Assembly (NCBI GenBank): GCA_003254905.1
Contig: QANU01075037.1
Location: forward strand, 9,749-73,748
DNA from: Nissolia schottii
Taxonomy: Eukaryota; Streptophyta; Magnoliopsida; Fabales; Fabaceae
DNA length: 64,000 nucleotides
Reading direction: 5' to 3'
This document shows, one piece after another, positions 32,362-45,369 of this stretch (position 1 is its first letter; each line of letters starts with the position of its first letter). The notes under the pieces were generated by a model. The model ran no database searches, was not told the origin of the DNA, and saw only the letters and a program-made list of their open reading frames with translations. Position numbers and translations under genes: made by a program.

Positions 32362-35300
32362 TCACAGCATGCTGTCTGTCCGAGCCGGCAGCCTCTTGAA
32401 GAAGTTGCTTGGAACTGAAGGCATCCTGCTACGGAACCTCGGATGCCGCAAGTAATACAAACCGCCCACCAGAGCCACCACTCTTGGGGGCGTCGCGTAG
32501 AGAACCACCGCCGAGCATAGGCTGAACACTAGGAAGAGGCTGGTCGCTCTGGTGTCCCTCCAGCTCAGCAAAGACTGAACCCTCTCACCTTGCGTGGCTA
32601 TGTCCCCAACAACGGTCTGAATCCTGCCCGCCACGCTTCTAAGCCTGTCGTACCTCATTCTGACCAGATCATGCGATCTGGAAGTCGGGAACGTGTCGAA
32701 CTCCTCGTCGAGCTCGTCAGGGTGAACGCCCTCTGCCCACGAGAGCTTGGTGTCCATGTGAGGCGGGTGCCTGGGCCGGAACCTGTAGTTCCACAGCCCT
32801 ATCAAGAACATGTACAGGAACAGGGTTGGGAGCATCAACTCAGGGTACCAGATTAGTATCAGGAAAAGGATGTGGACAAGAACCGTAGTGACTGGATTCT
32901 TCCAATGGCAAACTTGTGCGAACCAGTTCCCCATTGCGATCATCCCGGAGAGGAGCGACATGATCCGAAAGAAGTTGGCCTTGCTTCTCCTCATGCTCCA
33001 CATGTGGGAATCGACATCCAGCATGTACTCCACCGCCTCCTTCCTCAGGGGAGGCTCGGCCCTGCCCAGCCTCAGGGCGACGATGTTCATTGCTTGGTAC
33101 CTCAAGTTGTCGACTTGGTTGACCGTGAAAGGGTGCAAGTAGTGCATCTTGGGAAGCAGAGGTTGGCCGTAGATGTAAAAAATGTTAGCCAGAGAGAGCG
33201 CGGTGAATCTCACCGCTAGCTGGAGCTCGCCCATCTTCTTGACACCGTGCGGGTGCAGAACGAGGAGAGGGTGGGAATGAGCGTAGACTCTGTTAGCTTC
33301 CAGCGTCGAGAGCCTGATCCTCACCTTTCCGATTCGCGAATCGCGGCCGTGAGCCCTTTCTCCTCCGCCCAAGTGGCAATTGTCGAACACCCCGAGCGTT
33401 ATCACCGTGCAAGGATCGTAGACCTCCCAAGTGTACTGCTCATTCCATCTGGGACTAAAAGTGTCGAGAATTGTTCTTGTCCTGACCCATTTCTGGCCAT
33501 ACTTGGCGACGCAGTATGCGTCGGTGCAGCCGCGAGAATCCTTCATCTTCATGGGGAGAAGTCCCCGTGCTCCCAATATCCCCACTTCAAGTATCCCGAT
33601 GGGTTGCTTCCAAAGCTGCCTTGCCGTTGGCCTCTGGTCGCTTATGTACAGAGTGGACTCGTCTAGGACGTGGTATCCACCTTCAAGGCAGATTCTGAGG
33701 TGAATCCTGCTCGAGAATTTGAGCTCTTTCCTCCTATCAGCTTCCAGCACGCCGAAGCCGTGTTTCTCGAGGTTGAACCAGCGAGAATGAACCGGCCTGT
33801 GGTCTAGTCGCTTCTCGAAGAGGGTCAAGGGTAAGGTTATCTTCCCAAGCACCTGATAGGAAAGGACATTATTAGGAAGAATGTTAAGAATATTCTACAG
33901 GTGCGTGAGGTGAAGGTTCTAGAACCTATCACTATCAGTACCTCGTCTTTGGAAGGGTGCAGGTGATCCTCCACGGTGATTGTCAGCTGCTCCTCGAAGG
34001 GTTCAGCCGCCACAAAGACCAAGTCCTCGTTCCAGAGCGGCGTGGTCGTCCTGGTTGGACATATCTTGGTCCTCAGCACTTGGTTTCCCACCTGAGCTTT
34101 CACGAGAAGCTCCGGCAGGCGGTTTCGGTCGCTCGGTATCACGTCTTGTGCCTCGATCACGTTGACCCTGAGATACCACAGCTTTGGGGACACGTAAACC
34201 TTTGATCTGATGTTGAGAACGCCCTCCCCGTACACCGTGGCGGCGTCAGCGTGCCATGCATCTGAGAAAGCCTCGTCAGCTTGAGTCCCCATCCACACTG
34301 CGAGCATAATGTCGCCCCTCACCTTCCCGTCTCCACGGCGGTCCTCCAGCCTGTACCACTGAGGAGCCAGCGGACTGTCCGGGGGAACTCTGGTCGGAAC
34401 CTCGTTGAGATCAAAGAGCACCCTTCCGAGATAATCATCCCTTCCGACCATGTCTTTGTCCTTCACGAAGACTTCGAGAATGGAGGATTGAACGCGGTCT
34501 TTGGAGAATGCAAAGACTTGGTTCCACTCCGGGTTCAACTTGTTCTCGAAGTGCCGCGTTCTTCCTCTGTAGTTTCCAAGCCTCACTTCCACGTAAGGAT
34601 CACAGCTTGAGGTGAGAGCGCTTGTGGGAAGATCTTTGGCTTTCACTACCCTGACATACAGATAGAACATCTGCTCCACAAGGTCATATGTGCTCGAGAG
34701 CCTCTCGCTGCCGCCCATCCACCCTCTCCCACCACCACCGTATGCTCCGAGCTGCGGGTTGGTGTCCTTGAGATCATTGTAGGCTTCTTCATCGGGATGG
34801 ACTTGATGGGGGGTGGGATTAACCGAGTGTTGAGAATTGGCCGAGTGCATTGCAACTGGAGTGCCTCGCTGCCTTCTCTTGATTGAAATCATTGGCTGCT
34901 GCTGCTGGAGAACTTGGTGTTTGTGTATTTGTTGGACTGTCTCTAGCACAGCTTCTCTGCTTTCTTCCTCTGGCTCCTGATCGGTATCAATCCCACCACA
35001 CTGACTTGTTGCTGCAGCTGGGAAATTCGTTGCTTCTTCTTCTTCTGTGATTGCTTGTGAGGTGCCAAATGCTGCAGTACCTTCTGATTTGGGGCTAGCT
35101 TCTAATGTTTTTTCGGCAGTTGAGGGAGTAGTGCTGTGAGGATGATGAGGAGGAGAGAGATTAGTGGTGGTGGTGCTAGATTGTTTTACTTGAGGTGGAG
35201 GAGTGTGAGGTGGGAGTTCTTCTTGCTCTGAAATGAAAAGGGAAGGAGGGGTTTTGGGTTTGGACTGTGATGCAATGTAAATTTTAAGGCCAATGTCACC

Positions 35301-35654
35301 CTTCACAGAAGAGAAAAGCCACTTCTTCTCTAGAGGGTAAGTTTGATAAACTTCCTCGCCTTCCCTGACAAGATTAGAGCAAGGAATCCTCACTCTTCCG
35401 AGAAAGCTTCGGCCGGGAATCGGTCTCCTCTCGTGGTAGACTGACACTTCAACGGGTTGGTGGCGATGGTAAGGTTTGGTTGCGTCTAAATGGAAGATCA
35501 GTTTGTGGTTCCAAGTTGGGTTGAGGTTCTTTGGGACAGTTCTGGTTCTGCTCAGTTGGTTTTCAAAGTCTACTTCAACGAATGGGCTCGCCAATCCCTC
35601 GCCGTCTTTGGGCATAAGATCATGAGCATCAATGACTTCCACTACCACCTTCAT
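32362..35654 (-). CDS. QUIRKY-like MCTP protein (four C2 domains)
   Basis: Two exons, 35654-33942 and 33852-32362, give 1067 residues; the 89-bp GT-AG intron falls in DEV-LGKITLPL. The N-terminal C2A (about 1-110; VEVIDAHDLMPKDGEG) is followed by a Pro/Ser/Gln-rich linker, C2B at about 330-440 (FYLYVRVVKAKDLPTS), C2C at about 492-605 (LWYLRVNVIEAQDV), C2D at about 655-790 (GILEVGILGARGLLPMK) and PRT_C at about 815-1067 with two hydrophobic spans. The close fit of PSKDEVLGKITLPLTLFEKR and RWFNLEKHGFGVLE to Arabidopsis QKY makes the subgroup likely. QKY works at plasmodesmata with the receptor kinase SUB in tissue patterning. The start is uncertain: the first in-frame ATG is 35654, but homology extends ten codons upstream, where the expected start reads GTG. 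Confidence 0.88.
33853..33941 (-). other. 89-bp intron in the QUIRKY-like gene
   Basis: Donor GAG/GTACTG and acceptor TATCAG/GTGCTT restore the conserved reading DEVLGK exactly. If the intron is retained, the frame reads on for about 35 codons and stops, which would give a protein ending after C2C. Confidence 0.85.
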
Positions 35655-35702
35655 ATCCTGTTTTCTTCCTAGTGTCTCTGCCACTGGAAGCAACAACAAC
35701 AA

Positions 35703-38226
35703 GTAACCTAATATTCTTTTTCTGAAGGCAAGGAAGTTCTACCTACGAAGGAAAAAGATAGAAGAAGGCACATTTATGGTTTGTTTCACTTTGTTATTAC
35801 ACACTAGAAAGACCTTACTAGTACTTTGGTTTAAGCAAGGAATGATTTGATGAAGAAGCTGCTTGAGCTTTAGCAATAATCTCAAGATTAGGGAAAAGCA
35901 GAAATAGGATGTGAAGGAAAGCTTCAAATTGATCTAATGTAAAGCTGCATGAGTTATATTTACAGTTCATTATAAAACATGAATCTGAAACGTGTACAAT
36001 TATGCAGAATTTTAATAGAGTTAAATTGCTATGCACACCGGCAGTGTAAAATAGTTCTATACAATCATCCAATCATGCGTCGCTGCTTCAGTCAAAATGA
36101 CTAAGTCTTACCCCCGCTACATTAAAAGTCTTACATTGTCCGTACAAAATAATTAAACTCATTTTTATTTGCTTTTTCCGTTTGATCCAATCCTGAATGA
36201 ATAAACATGATTTGATTCTTAACTCATTCATGGGGCGTAATGATTTAGGTTAATTTATCAGTGTAGTATGCAGTTACTTAACGAGTGGGGGTATTTTCCT
36301 AAAGGGATTAGTTGGAACATGAAAGGATCAGTTCTTTCTTCTATGTGGAGTAATGCCAAAGTGAAGAAAAAGTGAATAAATGTGACCTTGGCCGTAGATG
36401 CTTTACTTGGCTTTATTTTGCGCTTCTTTAAAAGATTGCAAATTATAATAAGTGAGATTGCTGTTAGCTTTTTTCTCAGTATATAGCCAACTAAACCCTT
36501 GCCAAAAGTTGCTCGTATGATGCGTCGGTGTCAAACTTTTAAGCTTGGGTTAAGTCATCCATGCAACCTACAAAACAAGGCAACATGTAGGATAAACAAA
36601 GAAGAAGAACAAAGGAGAACGCAATGGCATATATTTTAACTAAAGTTAGTTATGCTGGCTAATATACATAATAATATTTGCAACAAGATTAGAGACTCTT
36701 CTAAGTTGAAATTTTTATGACGTAAACACACTTAGTTTGATTAACTCAACTTTTGCAAACGGGTTTAAATGCAGATTCCAGGAGATGGATAAATTTTATT
36801 TCATACACCATACATACACCCCGTATTGGAATGCTGTGCGCTCCCCAAAGTAACCGCCCTCTCCACTCTCTCTCCTACCCCCACCCACTAGCGCGTGAAT
36901 GCACGCTTTCCGTTCGTGAATGCACGCGTGAATGCACCCATAATGTTTGCGCATAAGCCCATTTAATGTTTGCGCATACGCTTATTTAAAGTTTGCACAC
37001 TTCTACAACACATCAGATTCTGCATTTTTATGCATTTGTGACAAACATATAATGCTTATATCACACCGTCTAATGTTTATTCATGATAATATGTAAAAAC
37101 ATTGTGTCAAAATGTTTATAATATTTATGGATTAATTGTTGAGAGGTTAAGAGCGTGCCAAAATGCACACCCTCTTCCTCAACAAAGACAAAACCTGTAG
37201 TCTGTGGATAATGTTTACGTATAAACCCATTTAATGTTTGCGCATACGCCTATTTAAAGTTTGCACATTCAATTTTCTGTCATATGCATGTTAGTCATGA
37301 ATGTGCATTAGACCGTATAAAGTTTCAGTACATTAGAATTTCACTGAGACGAGAAAGAACAAAACTCTTCATGGAAATCAAAGAAAAAAAACATGAAAAC
37401 GATGATGACGATGATGATAAACATAACAGAAAATTGAATGATGATGATGATGAGAGGATAATAAAAGAAAGGATGACGATGATGACAATCAAAGAAAGGA
37501 TAACGATGATGAGAGGATGAGAGAATGGCGAGGACGACAATGATAAACATAACATGACGAGGATGAGAGGTTGAAGATGATGAGTGAAAATGATGACGAG
37601 AAGGAGCTCGGGATTTAAGAGGGTTTGACTTTTCGTAAAAAGTCTTTGCTTAGATTCAACCCCCTTCTCTAAGCCACATAAAACCATTAGCTACATATTA
37701 GTGCAACGAGCATGATGAATTTACAGAAGAGAAACGAGAGTGAAGAGAGATCGAAGAGAGTTGATGAGAGTGAAGAGAGATCGAAGAGAAGGACGAGAGT
37801 TTTCTGTGTTCAATCCTTATTTTCGAGGCAAGAAAGAGGAAGTTTGAACGATACGCGTGTGTGGGACGCGCAAGTGAATGAGAGTGGGAGAGAAAGGTTA
37901 GCAGACGGTTATTTAGGAGGCCCACCGTATATTAATACGGGTGTATGTATGGAGTATGGGTTTGGGGTGTACGTGTAGCAGAACTAGTGTCAGAATACAT
38001 GCATGTTAAGCAAATAATATTATTTTATTAATATATTGATTTGATCCTTGCCTAATTGTATATGCATGATGCATTGATTGATCTATACATGCATATTAAG
38101 ATATGGGAACACATTGGACTAACTACACTTTCAAGTTAATAATATTATGTATAGGAAAGTCTAAGGCATCAATAACAAGATCTAACAAGAATAAACATAT
38201 TCATATGATGCCCAAAGTCAAAAGGC
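35703..38226. other. QUIRKY-like promoter region and repeat-rich spacer
   Basis: Upstream DNA of the minus-strand MCTP gene, then spacer. A phrase TAATGTTTGCGCATACGC with its context occurs near 36963 and 37232. Acidic- or Ser-rich frames at 37284-37690 come from GATGAT and CATCAT triplet-like repeats. A GAAGAGAGATCGAAGAGA repeat lies at 37740-37790. No gene is supported. Confidence 0.5.
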
Positions 38227-38366
38227 GGAGCATAAAATGTTTATCCCATGAAGAACATGGTAATGATGAAGATAAGATTCATGAATAATACCAAGTCCAA
38301 GCAAGCTGTCAAAAGGATATAGTCTCTTAGGACTTAAGATATTCTTGTCAAAGAAAAATTGATATA

Positions 38367-38399
<33 letters not shown>

Positions 38400-39473
38400 C
38401 TAAACTCTTGGAATGATGCTCTTAAATGATGTTTTGATTCTAGGAACTAAAAATGGTTAAGATTGATAATAGGAATCAAAAGAATGGTAAAATGAATGAA
38501 TTTGGCTCAAGCAAACTTGAGTCATTCAAATGACCAAGGTTTGTCATTCGAATGACTTAGTAAAAAAAACTCATAATGACTATATTTGTTTGAGTCATTC
38601 GAATGACTAAGGGTGTCGTTCGAATGACCAAGTTCCAGAAGCTAAAAAAGACTAGTTTTCAATGGACATAAATGAGAAAATAATTGGGTAACGGCTAATA
38701 CACTTACAAACTCTATAAACTCACATTTCTAGCCAAGCTCTTCACTTCAATCATCCTTATACTTCATACTATCAATGGATTAATATATTTCATCATCATA
38801 AGAGCAAAAGAGAGATATTATCAATACTCCTAGTAGAGCTTCAAGTTGTATCATCTACTCTACGAGAGAGTTTTATTTGCAAAACAAATATTGTGCTTCA
38901 ATTTGTTTCATCCACTCTTTGAGAGAGTTTCTTTTTCTACACAAATTCATACACTGTAAAGAAGGTTAGATATCCCTCGAGTTTCTTAGGGTGTGGTATC
39001 CCTAAGGATTGGTTCTTGAGGCTCAAACACAAAGGTGGGGGATCTTAAGTGTGAGGAGTGCTCTTGGATGTAAAGGTTTTTCAAACCCCTAAGTTAGAAG
39101 CTTGATGATAGTGGAAAAATCTTGAGCCAGCCGCTTGAGGACTGAACGTGTATCACAAGGGTAGTCAAACCAGGATAAATCACCTTTTGCAATCTCTCTA
39201 ACTCTATCTCTTTATTTATTGCAAACTTATATTATTGTTCTGCATATTTGAGAATTGCAATATTATACATTTATTGATAATTGTTTATAAGTTGCTCTAT
39301 TGATCTTATTGTTCAATCTACATAATTGAGCAAGCTTATAATTATATCTTTAATTGATATGTTCCACTGCATAATAACTTTGATTGTATGAAAATGCACT
39401 ATTTTTCAAAATTGGAATAATTTCTCAAATACCCAATTCACCCCCTCTTGAGTATTGGTTGCCAAATCTAACA
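38227..39473 (+). mobile_element. Copia-type LTR-like sequence, copy 1
   Basis: Ends with CAATTCACCCCCTCTTGAG, then TTGCCAAATCTAACA, a form typical of plant Ty1/copia LTR ends. Upstream is TTGAGCCAGCCGCTTGAGGA and CCAGGATAAATC, also typical. No coding region is attached. Related copies lie at 40991-41933, 49755-50886 and 59167-59915. The left edge is uncertain. Confidence 0.55.
38362..38398. repeat. (TA)n microsatellite
   Basis: Near-perfect AT dinucleotide run. Confidence 0.85.
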
Positions 39474-40989
39474 CTAATTGAGAGAAAAACCAACTTTTAA
39501 ACCATTCACAATTTGACAAAAAATTGTTCACACAGGAGGCTTAAAATGTCAAACAACAATAATCAACCATCAAAATACAAAGTTATAAACCCTAACTTTA
39601 TAGGGAAAATATGGCCAAATGCATGCCCTACGGGACACCTCATGCAAAACCTCAATGTTAGACCAAACTCTCTACACTAACGAGACTCAAAATCATGAAA
39701 TGATCAATAATAAATCATTAAAAGACAAAATTATAAACCCCAACACTACAAGGTGCACATGGCCGAATCTATGCTCTAAGGAGTAACTCATGCAAAAACA
39801 CATTTTCATGCAAAACACTCTACATGAAAGAGACTTGAAATGATGTAAGAAAAAAAAATCAACCATCATTTATACAAGAAATACAAACCATCAACAAACT
39901 CTTCATAAAAACTTTCTAAAACTCAAAACCATAATGTTTCACAAAGGGAATTTCCTCAAGGGAAACACAAAACAAAGTAGTCATGAATCATCACAAGATA
40001 CAAGAATATAAAACTAGTTTCACAATAAAACAAAATCAAGACACTCCATAAATCTCTTAAAAGAAACAAAACACTAACTTTTTATTGAGACCTCTTTTGA
40101 AGAAAAACTTAAGACGAAACATACCTAAAATCACATAAGGAACACAAATCTACCATCAAATCAAAAAATCAACCAAGTGAGACACATAGAACATTACATA
40201 GCCGAACTGCACACAAATGGAGGAGGGGAAATTTTCACATATTCATGAAGAGAATCATGCAAGGAACAAGAAAGCAACAAGAGCTTTCATAAAATCAAAA
40301 CATAGAAAAATGAAGAGAAAGGAAAAACCCACTAATTGAAAATCCAATCGGTTGAAAAGAAAGCTTATGGTGAGGGGTGTATATTTTGTGAATGGACTAA
40401 GGGAAAGTATGAAATCTTGATGGTGTTTGGGGTTGATGACTAGAGTTGTTAATATGGGTTAAATGAACCAACCTGACCCACCCGATTGCGGGTTAAGTAA
40501 GCCAAGTCAAAATAACCCACCTGGTTTGGTGGGTTACATGAGTAGACCCACCAAAATTTTAAAAAAAGTATAAAAAATAAGCATATTAAATCTAACAAAA
40601 ATCAAAACATAAAAGGATTTCCAAGATAATTGTGTCCAACATAATTTGAAAGACTAAAAAATAGTCCAAAACAAAATTAATACCAAAGAAGAGCTAGAGT
40701 AATGAAACAAAAATCAAACTTCCCCTTCATCTCTAACTTCATCTTCAGTATGTCTTAAACTTCACCCCTTCCCACTTAAGTCTTCAACAAAATTAAAAAG
40801 ACTTAAACATTGTCCAAAACAAAATTAATATAAAAAAGAAGAGCCGGAGAAAAAAAAAAACAAAAAAACATCCACTTTATCTCCAACTTCATTCACTTCC
40901 ATAGTAGCCAATAGCTAATTAAAGTGTGTCTTTTATATAATGAAATTAAAGGCTTAAAGAATGCTTTTTTCCTAACCTAACAACTAAAA
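38511..40989. repeat. 2.48-kb tandem repeat unit, copy 1
   Basis: Starts AGCAAACTTGAGTCATTCAA and ends CTAACAACTAAAA just before the N at 40990. It includes most of the copia-type LTR-like sequence and about 1.5 kb of non-coding DNA. Near 40445 there is a GAGTTGTTAATATGGGTTAA stretch of the kind seen at plant hAT-type ends. Confidence 0.85.
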
Positions 40990-40990
40990 N

Positions 40991-43504
40991 AGCAAACTTG
41001 AGTCATTCAAATGACCAAGGTTTGTCATTCGAATGACCTACTAAAAAAACTCATAATGACTATATTTGCTTGAGTCATTCGAATGACTAAGTTCCAGAAA
41101 CTAAAAACGACTAGTTTTCAACGGACATAAATGAGAAAATAATTGGGTAACGGCTAATACACTTACAAACTCTATAAACTCACATTTCTAACTAAGCTCT
41201 TCACTCCGATCATCCTTATACTTCATACTATCAATGAATTAATATTTTTTCATCATCATAAGAGCAAAAGAGAGATATTATCAATACTCCTAGTAGAGCT
41301 TCAAGTTGTATCATCTACTTTACAAGAGAGTTTTATCTGCAATACAAATATTGTGCTTCAATTTGTTTCATCCACTCTTTGAGAGAGTTTCTTTTTCTAC
41401 ACAAATTCATACACAGTAAAGAGGGTTAGGTATCCCTCTAGTTGCTTAGGGTGTGGTATCCCTAAGGATTGGTTCTTGAGGCTCAAACACAAAGGTGGAG
41501 GATCTTAAGTGTGAGGAGTGCTATTGGATGTAAAGGTTTTTCAAGCACCTAAGTTAGAAGCTTGATGATAGTGGAAAAATCTTGAGCCAGCCGCTTGGGG
41601 ACTGGACGTGTATCACAAGGGTGGTTTAACCAGGATAAATCACTTTTTGCAATCTTTCTAACTCTATCTCTTTATTTATTGCAAACTTGTATTATTGTCT
41701 TGTATATTTTAGAATTGCAATATTATACATTTGTTGATAATTGTTTATAAGTTGCTCTATTGATCTTATTGTTCAATCTACATAATTGAGCAAGCTTATA
41801 ATTATATCTTTAATTGATATGTTCCACTACATAATAACTTTGATTGCATGAAAATAAAATATTTTTCAAAATTGGAATAATTTCTCAAATACCCAATTCA
41901 CCCCCTCTTGGTATTGGTTGCCAAGTCTAACACTAATTGAGAGAAAAACCAACTTTTAAACCATTCACAATTTGACAAAAATTTGTTCACAATGGAGGCT
42001 TAAAATGTCATAAACAACAATAATCAACCATCAAAATACAAAGTTATAAACCCTAACTTTATAGGGAAAATATGGCCAAATGCATGCCCTACGGGAGACC
42101 TCCTCTCTACATTAACGAGACTCAAAATCATGAAATGATCAATAATAAATCATTAAAAGACAAAATTATAAACCCCAACACTACAAGGTGCGCATGACCG
42201 AATCTATGCTTTAAGGAATAACTCATGCAAAAACACATTTTCATACAAAACACTCTACATGAAAGAGACTTGAAATGATGCAAGAAAAAAAAAATCAACA
42301 TCATTTATACAAGAAATACAAACCATCCACAAACTCTTCATAAAAACTTTCTAAAACTCAAAACCATAACTTTTCACAAAGGGAATTTCATCAAGGGAAG
42401 CACAAAACAAAGTAGTCATGAATCATCACCGGATACAGGAATATAAAACTAGTTTTACAAGAAAACAACTCAATAATCAAGACACTTCATAAATCTCTTA
42501 AAAGAAACAAAACACTAACTTTTTATTGAGACCTCTTTTGAAGAAAAACTTAAGACGAAACATACCTAAAATCACATAAGGAACACAAATCTACCATCAA
42601 ATCTAAAAATCAACCAAGTGAGGCACATAGAACATTACATAGCCGAACTGCACACAAATGGAGGAGGGGAAATTTTCACATATTCATGAAGAGAATCATG
42701 CAAGGAACAAGAAAGCAACAAGAGCTTTCATAAAATCAAAACATAGAAAAATGAAGAGAAAGGAAAAACCCACTAATTGAAAATCCAATCGGTTGAAAAG
42801 AAAGCTTATGGTGAGGGGTGTATATTTTGTGAATGGCCTAAGGGGAAAGTATGAAATCTTGATGGTGTTTGGGGGTGATGACTAGAGTTGTCAATATGGG
42901 TTAAATGAGCCAACCCGACCCACCCAGGTTGCGGGTTAAGTAAGCAAAGTCAAAATAACCCACCTGGGTTGGTGAGTTACATGAGTAGACCCACCAAAAT
43001 TTTAAAAAAGTATAAAAATAAACTTAAAAAAACTTAAAATTAATTAAAAAAATATTTTTAAAAAATAAGCATATTAAATCTAACAAACAACATAACATAA
43101 AAGGATTTCCAACATAATTGTGTCCAACATAGTTTGAAAGACTAAAAAATAGTCCAAAACAAAATTAATACCAAAGAAGAGCTAGAGTAAAAAAGCAAAA
43201 AATCAAAGTTCCCCTTCATCTTCATCTTCAATATGTCTTAAACTTCACTCCTTCCCACTTAAGTCGTCAACAAAATTAAAAAGACCTAAACATAGTCCAA
43301 AACAAAATTAATATAAAAAAGAAGAGCCGGAGGAAAAACAAAAAACAAAAAAACATCCACTTTATCTCCAACTTCATCTTCAATACTAGAGTCTTGAACT
43401 TCGTTCACTTCCATAGTAGCCAATAGCTAATTAAAGTGTGTCTTTAATATAATGAAATTAAAGGCTTAAAGAATGCCTTTTTCCTAACCTAACAACTAAA
43501 ACTG
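40991..43504. repeat. 2.5-kb tandem repeat unit, copy 2
   Basis: Begins directly after the N with the same AGCAAACTTGAGTCATTCAA and follows copy 1 to CTAACAACTAAAAC, with scattered substitutions and small gaps. Non-coding. Confidence 0.85.
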
Positions 43505-44728
43505 AGCGGTGGAAAAGAATTTAGAACCATGGGAACCTCTTTAGACTTACATGCCCACGGGCGTAAACAAGTAACTTTAGACTCAATCACAGTTGGCAAA
43601 ATAATTGCCAACCAAATAAGTTCATCCAAGAAAAGTCAAGGATGCAACATACAATCACACTCGGCAAAGAATTGCCAATCAACCAAGTTCATCCGTGACA
43701 TGTCGAGGATGCCACAAAAAATCATGCCTTTAGTGTTCCACTATGTATGAAATCAGCCTTAAAATTTCTTACTCCTTTTACCTAACTCCAATTGAATGCA
43801 TTAGGGGTTTTGAAAATAATTTCTATGTTCAAGTCTCTGCAACATAAATCCTACCTAGCTCCATCCTTCATTGAATATGAGACAAGGGACATCTCACAAT
43901 TCAACATCTATTACCCTATTGACTCCGATAAGATGGTGGTTCTAACCCAATATAAGGTGACATGCATGTTTTATTCATGCTACTCCTTACCTCTTCCACT
44001 CCATTCCATCAGCTATGAAAATCTCAAACATAGTCTACATTCTGTCTTTCAACCCATCTCAAGAATTGTATATATGATGATACATATGATAAAAAGAATA
44101 CTTAAAATTTTGAAGTCTATTAGTATAAGGTTTGATAAACTTTGACATTATATAGTGTTTGGTATGACATTTTGTAAGATTTTATATTTTATTATTATTT
44201 TCTTTGTGAATAAATTAACATTTTAATGATATTTAAAAATGAACTATTATCTAAATATTTATTAGTTTTAATGATATTTGTTAATAAATAATATTTGTTA
44301 ACATTCTATAAAAAATACTTATTATAATACTTATTAATATTTATTATTTGAAAAGCTATTTTATATCAAATTTTATTTATTGTTCATTTCGATATTTTTA
44401 TAATTATTTTTAATTAATTAAATAAGATTGTAGAAATATTTCTATCATTATTTATCTATTTATTTTATTTATTTTAATTTTTTTCATTTAATTTTTATCA
44501 CGATATATAATAAGAAAATTATATGAAAATAATTATTATTTTTTTTGTTGAAGATAGAATTTCATTTAATAAATGAAACGAATACAAGAGGATAATGACC
44601 TGACTGAAAAAAAATAATTTTTTTTATTAAGTATATGAGTATAAAAAATATTATAATTAACTATTTTAAATTATCATTTTTTAAAAACATATATTAAATA
44701 TAATTTATTATTTCTAAATAAGAAAAAT
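43505..44728. other. Spacer before the protease array
   Basis: No gene recognised. Two diverged copies of a GGCAAAATAATTGCCAACC-type phrase lie at about 43592 and 43664. From 44150 on it is extremely AT-rich. Confidence 0.5.
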
Positions 44729-45369
44729 TACCAAAAAAATTAATTTTTGTATTTTATCTTAATTAATATAATTATTAATGTCTTGCGAACGTGATCTGTT
44801 GTGTGAATTTTCAAGCTAAAACAGGAGCTTTGGGTACATATGTATTAGTCGTTTTAGAGGAACCCCTATTGATCTCCATCTTCTTCTTAGGATTGATTAC
44901 ATGACAACCATTCGTGTGAGGTTGTAATCTTTCATTTTCCTTTCTGTTAAATAAAAAAAATTATAATAATTAATATTAGCTTGATTTAATAGTTTGATTT
45001 TATATATTTAAAATTTATTAAACAAAAAGTAGTTCAATTTGTATGCAGTATTTTTTTTATTAGTGTTAATTATAAAATTTTTTAAAAAAATGAGAGTGGA
45101 AATAAATAAAATTTAACACAGGTTTTAATTAAGGGTGTTTTAGAAATATCAAAAAAAAAAAAAACTAAATAGACTACAATAACAGATAGAACTATTTCTC
45201 AAATCTTGTGTTTCTCAGCCATCACTGTGATATGAATAAGAGAGAATAAATAAAATATAAAAGATTCATTATAAATTCACCGAACATGCATAAGCCAGGT
45301 AAACAACGAAGACACACTCTTGGGAGAATGTTCCACTTATTAATTATAAATTTTATCATAATGTTTCAC
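44729..45369 (-). other. 3' flank of aspartic protease copy A
   Basis: Aligns closely with 46823-47458 and, from the ACAACCATTC phrase, with 56116-56619. It contains no LTR insertion, unlike the flanks of copies C and D. Confidence 0.75.

Noticed and set aside
37284-37690. Acidic and Ser-rich frames on both strands
   Set aside because: They come from GATGAT/ATCATC low-complexity repeats.
43529-44145. Two small frames (73 and 117 codons)
   Set aside because: No recognisable domain, AT-biased codons and no supporting signals.
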